DNA from: Candidatus Latescibacterota bacterium
GTDB taxonomy: Bacteria; Latescibacterota; MWCZ01
Direction: 5' to 3'
Assembly: GCA_022706085.1 (NCBI GenBank)
Contig: JAKJDF010000004.1
Span: 371,083 to 435,082, forward strand
DNA length: 64,000 nt
Below the pieces are notes generated by a model that saw only the letters and a program-made list of their open reading frames with translations, was not told where the DNA came from and did not search any database. This document shows positions 15,660-24,559 of this stretch, in pieces. The translations under genes and the position numbers were made by a program. How positions within the stretch are numbered: the first letter of the stretch is position 1; every line of letters begins with the position of its first letter.

Positions 15660-17039
15660 TTATGGAAAGGCTTCGTCGCTCGCTTCGTTCGTTTCTTCGT
15701 CCGAGAAACCGTAGCTTTTCAATTTTCGCGCGAGCGTATTACGGCTGATGCCAAGTTGTCGTGCGGCTTCGCTTCGGTTGCCGGAACACTGGTCCAGGCG
15801 TTCGAGAATATGTTGGCGTTCCATTTCCGCAAGCGTGAGTTGCATCGTGTTGGCCCTGCTCGCCGGGGGACTGGACACCTCGGGTGGAAGGTCCTCCGGG
15901 AGGAGCACGTCGCCATCAGACAAAAGCAATGCACGTTCGATCGCATGTTCCAGTTCGCGCACATTTCCCGGCCATGTGTACCGAAGAAGAGCTTCGCCTG
16001 TTTCTTTCGCCAGCCTGACGTTTCCCCGATTGAACCTGGGGGCGTACCGTGCCAGAAAATGCTGCGCAAGCGGAAGTACGTCGTCCAGTCGCTTTCTTAG
16101 AGGTGGGATATCCACGGGAACCACCCGCAGTCGGTAGTAAAGGTCTTCCCGGAATTTCCCTTCGCGGATTGCATTTTCGAGGTCACGGTTCGTGGAAGCC
16201 ACGATCCGCACATCCACTCCTACCGGTCTTGTCTCGCCCACCCTCCTGACCTCTCCCGATTCAAGGACCCGCAGAAGCGCTGCTTGCGCGCCGAGTTCCA
16301 TGTCGCCGATTTCGTCGAGGAGAAGGGTTCCGCCGTCGGCATCCTCAAACAGGCCTTTTTTCGCAACGATGGCGCCGGTAAATGCCCCCTTTGCGTGGCC
16401 GAAGAGCTCACTTTCGAGGAGAGTCTCCGTCAACGCGCTGCAGTTCACCGTGAGAAACGGATGAGCCGCGCGCGACGAATGATTGTGGATAGCGCGAGCT
16501 ACTAGTTCCTTTCCCGTGCCGCTTTCGCCGGTGATGAGGACTGTCACATCGGTGCGCGCGATGCGCTGAATTGTGCGGAACACCGTCTGCAGCGCTGGAC
16601 TTATGCCAATAAGGTCGTCCAACTGCAATTGCCCGACGCGTTGGCGCAACGCATCCAGCTCAGAGAGCAACTGGCGGTGTTGGAGGGCACGGTCGAGCGT
16701 GAGGAGCAACTCCTGCGGGTACACCGGCTTTGTGAGGTAGTCCGCGGCGCCGAGTTTCATCGCTTCGACTGCAGAATCGACGCTGCCGTACCCCGTCATT
16801 ATCAGAACGGCGGGGCTGGGGTAGCGTTTGCACGCGATTCTGAGAATGTCGATCCCGGTCATGTCCTCCAGACGCAGGTCTGTGATAACGGCGTCGTACA
16901 CCTCATCTGAAAGGCGACCCACCGCCGCCGTTCCCGTGTGTTCGACATCGGCCTGGTACCCGGCGTCTTTCAGTGCCAGCGCCAGAAGACCAACAACGGC
17001 GCGCTCATCATCTATGAGCAGGACTCTGGGAGTTGCCAT
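15660..17039 (-). CDS. NtrC-family sigma54-dependent response regulator
   Basis: A 459-residue protein with ATG 17039 after GGAAGGG; its start overlaps the kinase gene by 32 bases. The receiver domain has Asp54 (TDLRLEDMTG) and Lys104. The AAA+ domain has Walker A GESGTGKE (171-178), the sigma54-contact loop GAFTGA (218-223), Walker B LLLDEIGD (239-246) and the R-finger region STNRDLENAIREGKFREDLYYRL. The C-terminus is a Fis-type HTH (SEAARQLGISRNTLARKLKSYG). It should activate sigma54 promoters when phosphorylated by the overlapping kinase. I found no clear -24/-12 promoter in this cluster, so its targets are probably elsewhere. Confidence 0.95.
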   Translation of the reverse strand: MATPRVLLIDDERAVVGLLALALKDAGYQADVEHTGTAAVGRLSDEVYDAVITDLRLEDMTGIDILRIACKRYPSPAVLIMTGYGSVDSAVEAMKLGAADYLTKPVYPQELLLTLDRALQHRQLLSELDALRQRVGQLQLDDLIGISPALQTVFRTIQRIARTDVTVLITGESGTGKELVARAIHNHSSRAAHPFLTVNCSALTETLLESELFGHAKGAFTGAIVAKKGLFEDADGGTLLLDEIGDMELGAQAALLRVLESGEVRRVGETRPVGVDVRIVASTNRDLENAIREGKFREDLYYRLRVVPVDIPPLRKRLDDVLPLAQHFLARYAPRFNRGNVRLAKETGEALLRYTWPGNVRELEHAIERALLLSDGDVLLPEDLPPEVSSPPASRANTMQLTLAEMERQHILERLDQCSGNRSEAARQLGISRNTLARKLKSYGFSDEETNEASDEAFP

Positions 17040-18744
17040 CAATCCCTTCCGAGGTCAACGTGAATGTCACCGACGTACCCGTGCCCGGTTGACTTTTTAC
17101 AACAATCGCTCCCCCGTGAGCCTGGATAATGCGCCGTGCAATGGGAAGGCCAAGACCGGTTCCCCGAGGTTTTGTAGTGTGAAACGGCTCAAACACACGT
17201 TCGAGTTCCTCCGGCGGAATCCCTAGACCGGTATCGGCAATGGAAACGCGGACCAGACCGTTCTCATGAGTCACATCGACCGCAAGTTCCCCCTGGCCGG
17301 CCATTGCCTGGATCGCGTTCAGAATGACGTTCCAGAACACCTGTCTGATCTGGTCGCCATCGCAATTCACCAGGGGCAGGTCAGGAGAGACCGTTATTTT
17401 GGGCACAACAGAACCGACCGCATCTTTGTCGCTCCAGATAATTCTCACGAGATCCAGCAGCATTCCCTCAAGGTTTTCTGGTTTTCTCCGTGGGTTCCGC
17501 GGGCGCGCGAACTGGAGGAAATCGTTCAACGTGCTGTCCAACCGTTCACTTTCGGCGAGGATCGTGTCAAAAATCAGCGCCCGCTCTTCCTCAGAACGTT
17601 TGGAGGACGTAAGCAGGCGGATTCCGCTCACGATCGCGCTCAGCGGATTGCGGATCTCGTGAGCAACCGCGGAGGCCATGCGACCGATGCGCGCCAACTC
17701 TTCCGCCTCGCGCAAAGCCATTTGCGCCGTCTGAAAACCGGTTACGTCGTGGTAAATGGCTTGAAGCACCGTGGATCCCGCAAAGGGAACCAGCGAAAAC
17801 GCAGCTTCCACAGAACAGACCTGTTTCGCCGAACCAACCAGTTGCATTGGCGAAGAGCCAACCGGGTCTGTAATGGAAGGCCCGATTACCTTGCTCAGCG
17901 TGGCGTGGTCTTTCTGAGGATGGAGATCGCGCAGCGTCATGCGGAGCACGGCATCGCGCTCGTAGCCGAGGCGTTCCACCACGGCGCGATTCACATCGAG
18001 GATACGACCCGTCACGGGGTCGCACAGCATCATCATGTCGGGGGCGTTCTCGAACAGCGCGCGGTATTTCGCCTCGGAACCCATCAGCCTGTTTTGTGCC
18101 ATGCGAAGATCCGCGGCCAGTTGCTCCAACAAACCAATGTGGTCTTCCAGGTTGACCTGCCCGAGGTCGTCCAGGAAAACCTGTTCCGGTCCGAAAGGCT
18201 TTTCCGGAGTTCGCAGTTCGAAGATGCAGAATGGCGCGCCCGCTCCGGTGCACTGCCGTTCCAGAGCAACCACAGGCTTTCCCACAAGAGCACTTGCCCA
18301 CCCTGATGCGTAGCCTTGGAGCATCCAGCACGAGGAAGGCCCCAGAGGCAGAATGCAGTCGGTCTCGAAGGAGTGTCGCCACACGCCCTCCGCGCGCAGA
18401 TCCTTTCGTGCCATGTCCAAACGGGTTTTTGTCAGCTCTGCGTGCACGTGGCCCATGAACATGTGTGCCTGTAACCCCAACGCCAGGAGATCCTCTGGAG
18501 CCGCTTCCGGATTGGTTGCGGCGGCCTGTTCGAAGTCGGCTTTGCCACATCCGTACCCGAAACGCCTGTAGATGCCTCTCGCCCGTTCCTGCCCGACCGT
18601 GTTGACGATGGTCTCGCGCAGAGCATGCATGGCGTCCACGTCGACGAGAATCTTTCGCCGTCCATCCACGCGGATGATGGCATCCTCAGGATGCCACTGT
18701 ATACGAGTTTTGAAGTCGTCAGCGCTGAGATGATTACGTATCAT
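17008..18744 (-). CDS. Sensor histidine kinase with XylR_N, V4R and PAS domains
   Basis: A 578-residue cytosolic kinase; ATG 18744 has an AGGGAC upstream, while the longer reading begins at an unsupported TTG. Domains in order: an XylR_N-like region (about 20-105, with GQERARGIYRRFGYGCGKAD), a V4R domain (about 120-180, with Cys139, Cys165 and Cys173 in its typical Cys pattern), a PAS domain (222-340), HisKA with phospho-acceptor His362 in AVAHEIRNPLSAI, and HATPase_c with NVILNAIQAM, ADTGLGIPPEE and GTGLGLPIARRI. No membrane helix is seen. XylR_N plus V4R normally senses aromatic effectors inside sigma54 activators such as XylR/DmpR. Here the sensor is moved onto the kinase. Confidence 0.88.
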   Translation of the reverse strand: MIRNHLSADDFKTRIQWHPEDAIIRVDGRRKILVDVDAMHALRETIVNTVGQERARGIYRRFGYGCGKADFEQAAATNPEAAPEDLLALGLQAHMFMGHVHAELTKTRLDMARKDLRAEGVWRHSFETDCILPLGPSSCWMLQGYASGWASALVGKPVVALERQCTGAGAPFCIFELRTPEKPFGPEQVFLDDLGQVNLEDHIGLLEQLAADLRMAQNRLMGSEAKYRALFENAPDMMMLCDPVTGRILDVNRAVVERLGYERDAVLRMTLRDLHPQKDHATLSKVIGPSITDPVGSSPMQLVGSAKQVCSVEAAFSLVPFAGSTVLQAIYHDVTGFQTAQMALREAEELARIGRMASAVAHEIRNPLSAIVSGIRLLTSSKRSEEERALIFDTILAESERLDSTLNDFLQFARPRNPRRKPENLEGMLLDLVRIIWSDKDAVGSVVPKITVSPDLPLVNCDGDQIRQVFWNVILNAIQAMAGQGELAVDVTHENGLVRVSIADTGLGIPPEELERVFEPFHTTKPRGTGLGLPIARRIIQAHGGAIVVKSQPGTGTSVTFTLTSEGIDGNSQSPAHR

Positions 18745-19214
18745 GATCGTCCCTGCAGAATACCGTTCCGGGTCACGCTCCAAATGTACCGGCCGCCTTT
18801 CAGACAAGACAACGCTGGCACGTGCCCGCCCGGTTTCCGCAGGTATGAATCACGAACTTGCCATTTTGGCGCATGCAATGCGGGTACGGCATGTGATCAA
18901 CACGCTTCCACCGGTTTCCACCACAGGTAGTGGGTGTAAATTTTTGGACACCAAGGAAACCCAAAAAAAGAAAAACCACTGTTCAAAAATGCATTGTTTC
19001 CCTCGGGATTGACCCCTTAGCTTAACCTTACACTAACCAAGTATCTCAGCGTGTGATTCAGCCCGAGCCATGAACGGCATCAGCGCCCTTTGGAAGGGAT
19101 TTTGACGCCGGGGGATATGTATTTTCCGGCGATCACAGCAGGGCGGACGACGCGTTTTACTCAAGAACTTGTTTATTAAGAACTTAACCCTTTATTGATA
19201 AAGATACGCGCGAA
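18745..19214. other. Non-coding region upstream of dnaA; possible origin or dnaA control region
   Basis: A 470-base gap without a convincing gene, between the divergent kinase gene and dnaA. It holds the most A+T-rich stretches seen nearby (about 18935-19000 and 19155-19205). An inverted repeat GGTGT...ACACC lies at 18933-18952, and two tandem palindromes lie at 19162-19187. Consensus DnaA boxes (TTATCCACA) were not found on either strand. It must contain the promoters of dnaA and of the kinase operon; calling it oriC is conjecture. Confidence 0.45.
19162..19187. repeat. Two tandem AAGAACTT palindromes before dnaA
   Basis: CAAGAACTTG (19162-19171) and TTAAGAACTTAA (19176-19187) share the core AAGAACTT, repeated 15 bases apart and ending 27 bases before the dnaA ATG. 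The arrangement looks like a two-site operator or a local origin element. Confidence 0.5.
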
Positions 19215-20651
19215 ATGACCTGCTCACCGGCAGAAGCCTGGACTCAGTGTCTCGTTGCCCTGAAGGAGAAGTTGTTCTCCCAGAGCTACGATACCTGGAT
19301 CAAACCCCTCGTGTGCACCCGGTTCGACTCGGAACTTGTCGTGCTGGAAGCGCCGTACAGCTTCTCCGTATCGTGGATTCGAGAGCATTACCTCACGGAC
19401 ATCGAGCGCACGATACGAAAGCTGTTCAACATCAGCCCGAGAGTAGAATTTGAACTCCTCCCCGGTTCTTCAGACGAAGAAACGCGGTTGCTTTCCAGTG
19501 ATCCGCCCGTTCCGACCGGACCTGGCGTACTGGACCGGCTCGCGGCGACCTCCAAAAAACCCACGCCGCCGAGGGACAAGGAACCCGCGGGAACTGAGAC
19601 GCTCTCGCTGGTGAATAAGGACTACACCTTTGGGTCCTTTGTCATAGGGTCAAACAACGAGGTTGCGCAGAGCGCCGCGAAAACCGTCGCGCGCAACCCG
19701 GGCCGAACTCCTTTCAATCCCCTCCTGATATACGGCGGAGTGGGACTTGGCAAAACGCACCTTCTGCACGCAGTCGCCAATGAGTGCGCTCTCGCGGGTA
19801 ACGCGAAGAACGTCATTTACCTCACCAGCGAACAGTTTGTGCGCGAATTTGTGACATCCCTGAAAGAGAACCGCACTCTCCAGTTCGCACGCAGGTACCG
19901 TCAGGCCGATGTGATGCTGGTGGACGATATTCAGTTTTTTCAGGGCAAAGAGCGGATGCAGGAGGAGTTTTTCCACACGTTCAACACACTGCACGGACAA
20001 GGCAAACAAATAGTTCTGTCGTCGGATCGTCCGCCGGAGGCGCTTGGAGGCCTTCAGGACCGCCTGCTTTCGCGATTCCAGTGGGGGTTGGTAGCCGACA
20101 TACAACCACCCGATCTTGAAACAAAAATAGCTATTTGCGAGATGAAGGCCGAGGCGACGGGTCTGCATCTCGATGACAGCGCAGCGGAATTCATCGCCTC
20201 ACAGGTGAAGAGCAACATCAGGGAGCTTGAAGGCATCATCAAACGGTTGCTTTTCCTTGTGCAGAACCACGATGCGAAGTTGACGCTGGACATCGTGGAA
20301 AGTGCGGTCCGCACGATGCGCCTTGCCGCGCCGGAGACTGTTACGGTAAAGCGCATCCAGGAAGCAGTTGCCTCCCGCTACGGGATATCTGTTGATCTCC
20401 TGACCGGAAAAAGCCGACGGTCGGACGTCGTCAGCAAACGCCAGCTTGCAATGTACCTCTGCAAACTGCTGACGACGGAGAGTCTCAGAGCCATAGGGGC
20501 GGCGTTTGGCGGGCGCGACCATGCCACGGTGATTCATGCGTGCGAACGGATCGAAGCCGCACTTGCAGAGCAACGATCCCTCGTTCTGGAGCTTAATTCC
20601 ATCTCCGTCGCGCTGGGCGTGAGTGGCAGAATACGAACGAATGTCGCGTGA
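19215..20651 (+). CDS. dnaA: Chromosomal replication initiator DnaA
   Basis: A 478-residue protein. Domain I (1-80) includes FSQSYDTWIKPL, a linker runs to about 130, and the AAA+ domain III begins KDYTFGSFVIGSNN. Walker A is GGVGLGKTH (174-182) and Walker B MLVDDIQFF (234-242), followed by sensor LSSDRPP and the arginine-finger region LLSRFQWGL. Domain IV ends with the DNA-binding signature AFGGRDHATVIHAC, in place of the usual GGRDHTTVxHA. It binds oriC and opens DNA for replication. ATG 19215 has no strong ribosome site. dnaN, recF and gyrB do not follow; a convergent glycosidase gene does, so dnaA is isolated from its usual partners. Confidence 0.97.
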   Translation: MTCSPAEAWTQCLVALKEKLFSQSYDTWIKPLVCTRFDSELVVLEAPYSFSVSWIREHYLTDIERTIRKLFNISPRVEFELLPGSSDEETRLLSSDPPVPTGPGVLDRLAATSKKPTPPRDKEPAGTETLSLVNKDYTFGSFVIGSNNEVAQSAAKTVARNPGRTPFNPLLIYGGVGLGKTHLLHAVANECALAGNAKNVIYLTSEQFVREFVTSLKENRTLQFARRYRQADVMLVDDIQFFQGKERMQEEFFHTFNTLHGQGKQIVLSSDRPPEALGGLQDRLLSRFQWGLVADIQPPDLETKIAICEMKAEATGLHLDDSAAEFIASQVKSNIRELEGIIKRLLFLVQNHDAKLTLDIVESAVRTMRLAAPETVTVKRIQEAVASRYGISVDLLTGKSRRSDVVSKRQLAMYLCKLLTTESLRAIGAAFGGRDHATVIHACERIEAALAEQRSLVLELNSISVALGVSGRIRTNVA

Positions 20652-20712
20652 GAGCAGCCGGTAACGCCTGAAGGTGCTTCGGTTCACTCGGCACGTCAGA
20701 TCCCGTGTTCCG

Positions 20713-23136
20713 TCAGCCTATCCGAAAAACGCCGATTTTTCGCGGCTCGAGAGTGTTATCTCCCGCGCACTTCCGCAATCTCAGGCTCACCCGTTCAGCC
20801 TTCAACGAAACACCATCTCGCGAAAACTGAACGCGGGCCGATTGTCCTGAATGCTCCCACACGCGGGCGTACGTTTTCCCACGTTGCCGAAATACACTGC
20901 TCAGTGTCACGTTGCGGGGCGCAACCGACGCGAGACTGAATCGCTTCGGCAACCGGCCCGGGTGAGACGCCTCTAAAATGCCTTTCAATGGGCTCCCGAA
21001 GCATTGGCCTGCTTCATGCACGGTCGCGCCCTGCCAATCATTCCGGTGCGGCATGAGCGCGAGATCACCGTGGTAATCGGAGACTCCACCGCTCAGAAGA
21101 ATCACCCCGACTTCAGAGGCCCCCCGATCGACACGCTGGCCAATGGCACCGTCGTTGAGCACTGCCAACCCAAGATCAGTGCCCTCATAATCCACCCATT
21201 CAAGCGCGGCGAAAACGGGTGACAGTGAGGGGTCGTACTCCCAGATAAGCAGCGGTTGCTGTCTTACGCATCTGACCGGTCCCAGACCAAGATTCAGTGT
21301 TGCAACGAAACGGACTTTCTCTCCGGGGTCCCCTGCCCTTCCGGGAGCGCCGGGAGTGCCTTCGACAAACTCCGGCCAGATGCGGACGTGAACAGTTATG
21401 TACGAGACATCCGGAACAACGCGGTAGGTGATCTCGAAGCGATGGAATTTGCCCAGCCATCCTGATTCCCGAGCCAGTACGGAGACCTCACCGACCTCTA
21501 TATCAAGGTTTCCTTCCGAGCGGACCCGTTCCCCCGCAATGTCCCCCGAAAGCCCAACTGTCCCGGGAACCACCACCGACTGCTCGCTCCCTTTCGGCAC
21601 CAATCCGTCAATTCCGCCTCGTGTGCCGAAGGTCACCGAGAAATGCGGAGTCGTGATTGTCCTTCCCTCCACGCGCGCGGCGCAACGTGCCTCCGCCTGT
21701 AGACCGGAGCGAACAGCATAGCTCTGGTAGCCGAGGGATAGCACCTCCGCAACGAACCCCATTTCGACGTTTTCGGCTTCCTCGGACACCACCTCCCAGG
21801 GAACCTGCGTTTCATCAAGGTACAGCGCTGCCCCACTGGCCATCTCTTTCGGCAAAATGACCGTCGCATATTCTTTCCGCTGGAACGCGAGTGGATTCCA
21901 GACGATCACGGCGCCGGACCCGTCGCCCGTTTCAATCTGCCCAGCAATCGCTCTCAGAATGCGACCGGACACACCTCTTGCCATCCGTGAGGCCTCATAC
22001 TGGAGGTGGTACATGACCGCGCTCAGACTTTTGAGGGACACGTCATGGTTCTGCGCACCAAGGTGAATTTTCCACGCCTCGCGCATTTCTTTCTCACAGG
22101 AGAAATCACCCACCAGCGCGGCGGCGAGGGCCCCGGAAAAATCACCCATCCTGAGATCTGCCTCCGCTCTGTGGTCGGCCACCCAGTCGCGGTTTCCCAT
22201 GAACCCGTAATCGCAGAACGAACTCACACGCGTTTCAAAAAGGTTCGGATCAGCGGCCAACGAACACTGCGGAGCCGGAACGGCTTCGAACAGTTCCTCC
22301 GCCGTGACCCACCGAAAGCGAGGGTCGTTTTCCGTGTCCGCGGCGAGCGCGTGGCCGGAATCCATGCAGAGATTGTTGTTGGTGAACTGGTTGTTGTGAT
22401 CGTCATCCTTGGACATGACGACAGGGAGAATTCCTTTTCGTTCCTGGGCGATCTTCCAGTTCCACAGGTCGTCCAGTGTATAGTTGCCTCGTTTGGCCCT
22501 CGGGTTCTTGTACCGCGTCATGATCCACATGGAATACGTGCAGGCGTCGCCCTTCTGGAGCCGGTCGCCTGAGTACTCCGGGACTGCCAAAATCTTCGTG
22601 GAATCCGGCCCTGTCCACCATACCGAAGCGGAATCTGACGTCGGCACCGGACTGCCCAGTTGGCCGGGGCCGTGGATGCGCAACAATGCGCCGCGGTATC
22701 CAAGGTCCTTCAGAATTTGGGGTAACTGCGCGAAGTTCCCCGGTTCGCTGACCGTCCAGATATCCACCCTGATTCCAAGCCGGCGTCGAATTTCCTCCCA
22801 ACCGATAAGAAGGTGACGCAGATTCGATTCCCCGGAACGAACGCACGCGGTTGGTTGCGCGTAGTCACCTCCGGTGACGAAAAACCGGTCGGGAAACAAC
22901 GCCATCCAACCGCGAATCCTCCGCGCAAATTCCGGGTTGTTTTCGTAGGTGTGCGCGCCGAGATTCAGACCCATCTTGTAATGGGGGTATCGGATCAGTC
23001 TTTCTACTGTTTCGGCCGTCCAATGTTCAATCGCTTCGGGTGAAACCCAAACACCCCAGCCGAAATATCCGGAGTGGTGTATGTCCAGAAGCAGGAGCGG
23101 TTCCGTGTTTTTTGAATGAGATATCTTTTTCGGCAC
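20713..23136 (-). CDS. Atypical GH38-like (alpha-mannosidase-like) glycosidase
   Basis: An 807-residue protein. GTG 23136 was chosen because GGAGGATGTCGC precedes it; 30 further upstream residues lack a site. The first 300 residues fit a GH38 N-terminal (alpha/beta) domain, and the C-terminal 400 are beta-rich like mannosidase middle and C-terminal domains. Key residues look altered. The metal-site HxDxxW pattern near the start is DIHHSGYFGW. The nucleophile motif (normally WxxDxFG) appears as WTVSEPGNFAQ, with Glu or Ser in place of Asp. It may be a divergent hydrolase with another mechanism or an inactive homologue. No signal peptide is seen. It is convergent with dnaA and divergent from a URO-D gene. 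Confidence 0.65.
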   Translation of the reverse strand: MPKKISHSKNTEPLLLLDIHHSGYFGWGVWVSPEAIEHWTAETVERLIRYPHYKMGLNLGAHTYENNPEFARRIRGWMALFPDRFFVTGGDYAQPTACVRSGESNLRHLLIGWEEIRRRLGIRVDIWTVSEPGNFAQLPQILKDLGYRGALLRIHGPGQLGSPVPTSDSASVWWTGPDSTKILAVPEYSGDRLQKGDACTYSMWIMTRYKNPRAKRGNYTLDDLWNWKIAQERKGILPVVMSKDDDHNNQFTNNNLCMDSGHALAADTENDPRFRWVTAEELFEAVPAPQCSLAADPNLFETRVSSFCDYGFMGNRDWVADHRAEADLRMGDFSGALAAALVGDFSCEKEMREAWKIHLGAQNHDVSLKSLSAVMYHLQYEASRMARGVSGRILRAIAGQIETGDGSGAVIVWNPLAFQRKEYATVILPKEMASGAALYLDETQVPWEVVSEEAENVEMGFVAEVLSLGYQSYAVRSGLQAEARCAARVEGRTITTPHFSVTFGTRGGIDGLVPKGSEQSVVVPGTVGLSGDIAGERVRSEGNLDIEVGEVSVLARESGWLGKFHRFEITYRVVPDVSYITVHVRIWPEFVEGTPGAPGRAGDPGEKVRFVATLNLGLGPVRCVRQQPLLIWEYDPSLSPVFAALEWVDYEGTDLGLAVLNDGAIGQRVDRGASEVGVILLSGGVSDYHGDLALMPHRNDWQGATVHEAGQCFGSPLKGILEASHPGRLPKRFSLASVAPRNVTLSSVFRQRGKTYARVWEHSGQSARVQFSRDGVSLKAERVSLRLRKCAGDNTLEPRKIGVFRIG

Positions 23137-23337
23137 GCGACATCCTCCGATTCCAGTAATCCTGTGTCGCACGAACGCAGAGGAAGCCGCGACTGCGGGT
23201 TGAGACGGAAACGAATCCGGCAGCACGGCCTTGCCTGTTTCAAAATCGCCCGTAAATTACTACGAACAAAACCCACCCGTACGTCGTGAGGCAGCCCCCG
23301 CGACGACGGGTCTACTTTGCGGAGGAAGGTCTCCCTC

Positions 23338-24492
23338 ATGACTTCACGAGAACGCGTTCACGCAGCTTTCCAACACAAACAACCGGACAGGACTCCAATT
23401 TTCGAACGTGAAATCAAACATCCGACGGACAGCGCGATCCTGGGAAGGCCAGCCATACACCCGTATAACTGGCCGGAGTTCATGCGCGTGTGGGCACACG
23501 AGGGGTGGCGCACCGCGATGGAGGGTTATGCGGACGACGAGTTCGAGATACTCCGCCTGCTTGAATTCGATATGATTCGCCTCGTTCCGAACCCTCCCTC
23601 TTCTGCGCCGAGACCGGTAGAGCTTGACCCTTTCACCTTTCAACAGGGAGATTCGGTCTTCCGCTACCACCCTGCTTCCGGCGTCGTCGAGGACCTTAAT
23701 GCGAGGACCCGTGATCTGAATCGTTGGGAGGACGATTTCCGTGCGAGCGTGGAGAAGGAATACGCGCCTCCGAATCTGAGCGACGATCAGTTGTTCGTCT
23801 GGCGGCGAATCCGGAAGCACATGGCGGACGCCGGGCTGGATGTTGCGATCTACGTCTCGCTCTACGCCATCCCGGTGGCCGCGCTGCCACCGTTCGCGCT
23901 GGAATGGTTCGTCACGGCACCAGAACTGCTGGAGCGTTACTATGAGAAACAGTCGCAGTGGGTCATCGACACCGCACGCCTTTTCCGAAGGGAAGGTGCA
24001 GAAATAGCGGGCCTCGGTGGTGATTTCGCAGGCGACACGGGTCCCGTCATTTCGCCACGTGTGTACCGAGAACGGGTAGTGCCGCATATCCGCCGGCAAT
24101 CTGATGCGCTGCACGAAATGGGTTTCTGGACCACCAACACGACCGATGGATACCTTTGGGACGTCCTGCCCGATTTTCTCGAAGGATCACATGTGGATGG
24201 GTACGGCGAAATCGACGTGGCCGCCGGAATGGACCTTGGCCGTCTCAAAAAGGAATGGGGGGAGCGTTTCACTTTTCTCGGGAATCTGGACATACGGTGG
24301 GTCCTCTGTGATGGGACGCCCGAAGAGGCGCAAGCGGAGATGGAGAGGTGCATTGTCCAGGGATCTGGAAACGGCGGCCACATCATCATGACGAGCAATG
24401 TGGTGCATGAGGACGTTCGCCCGGATCTTTACCTTGCCGCTATTGATCGGTATCGCGAGTATTTCGGCTTGCCACCGAGAAAGAAAGTGTGA
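23338..24492 (+). CDS. Uroporphyrinogen-decarboxylase-like (URO-D superfamily) protein
   Basis: A 384-residue protein; ATG 23338 follows GGAGGAAGG. The start MTSRERVHAAFQHKQPDRTP is the classic opening of the URO-D/MtaA family (xxRERVxxAFxHxxPDRxP). Later come GAEIAGLGGDFAGDTGPVIS, HEMGFWTTNTTDGYLWDVLPD and FTFLGNLDIRWVLCDGTPEE, equivalents of the barrel's metal and substrate segments. In methyltransferase members the HxxxxC zinc motif is expected in these loops; here it reads NTTDG and no Cys is present. Function is therefore uncertain. It is divergent from the GH38-like gene, suggesting a shared sugar or C1 pathway. Confidence 0.8.
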   Translation: MTSRERVHAAFQHKQPDRTPIFEREIKHPTDSAILGRPAIHPYNWPEFMRVWAHEGWRTAMEGYADDEFEILRLLEFDMIRLVPNPPSSAPRPVELDPFTFQQGDSVFRYHPASGVVEDLNARTRDLNRWEDDFRASVEKEYAPPNLSDDQLFVWRRIRKHMADAGLDVAIYVSLYAIPVAALPPFALEWFVTAPELLERYYEKQSQWVIDTARLFRREGAEIAGLGGDFAGDTGPVISPRVYRERVVPHIRRQSDALHEMGFWTTNTTDGYLWDVLPDFLEGSHVDGYGEIDVAAGMDLGRLKKEWGERFTFLGNLDIRWVLCDGTPEEAQAEMERCIVQGSGNGGHIIMTSNVVHEDVRPDLYLAAIDRYREYFGLPPRKKV

Positions 24493-24559
24493 GCCATCGG
24501 GGTGGGAGCCGCAGTCTGACGGACACATTCTGAGGGCGTGGTATCCCTGCGCAGTCCTT

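Noticed and set aside
18900..19210. DnaA boxes
   Set aside because: No TTATCCACA or one-mismatch copies were convincing; TTTCCACCA at 18915 differs at several positions.
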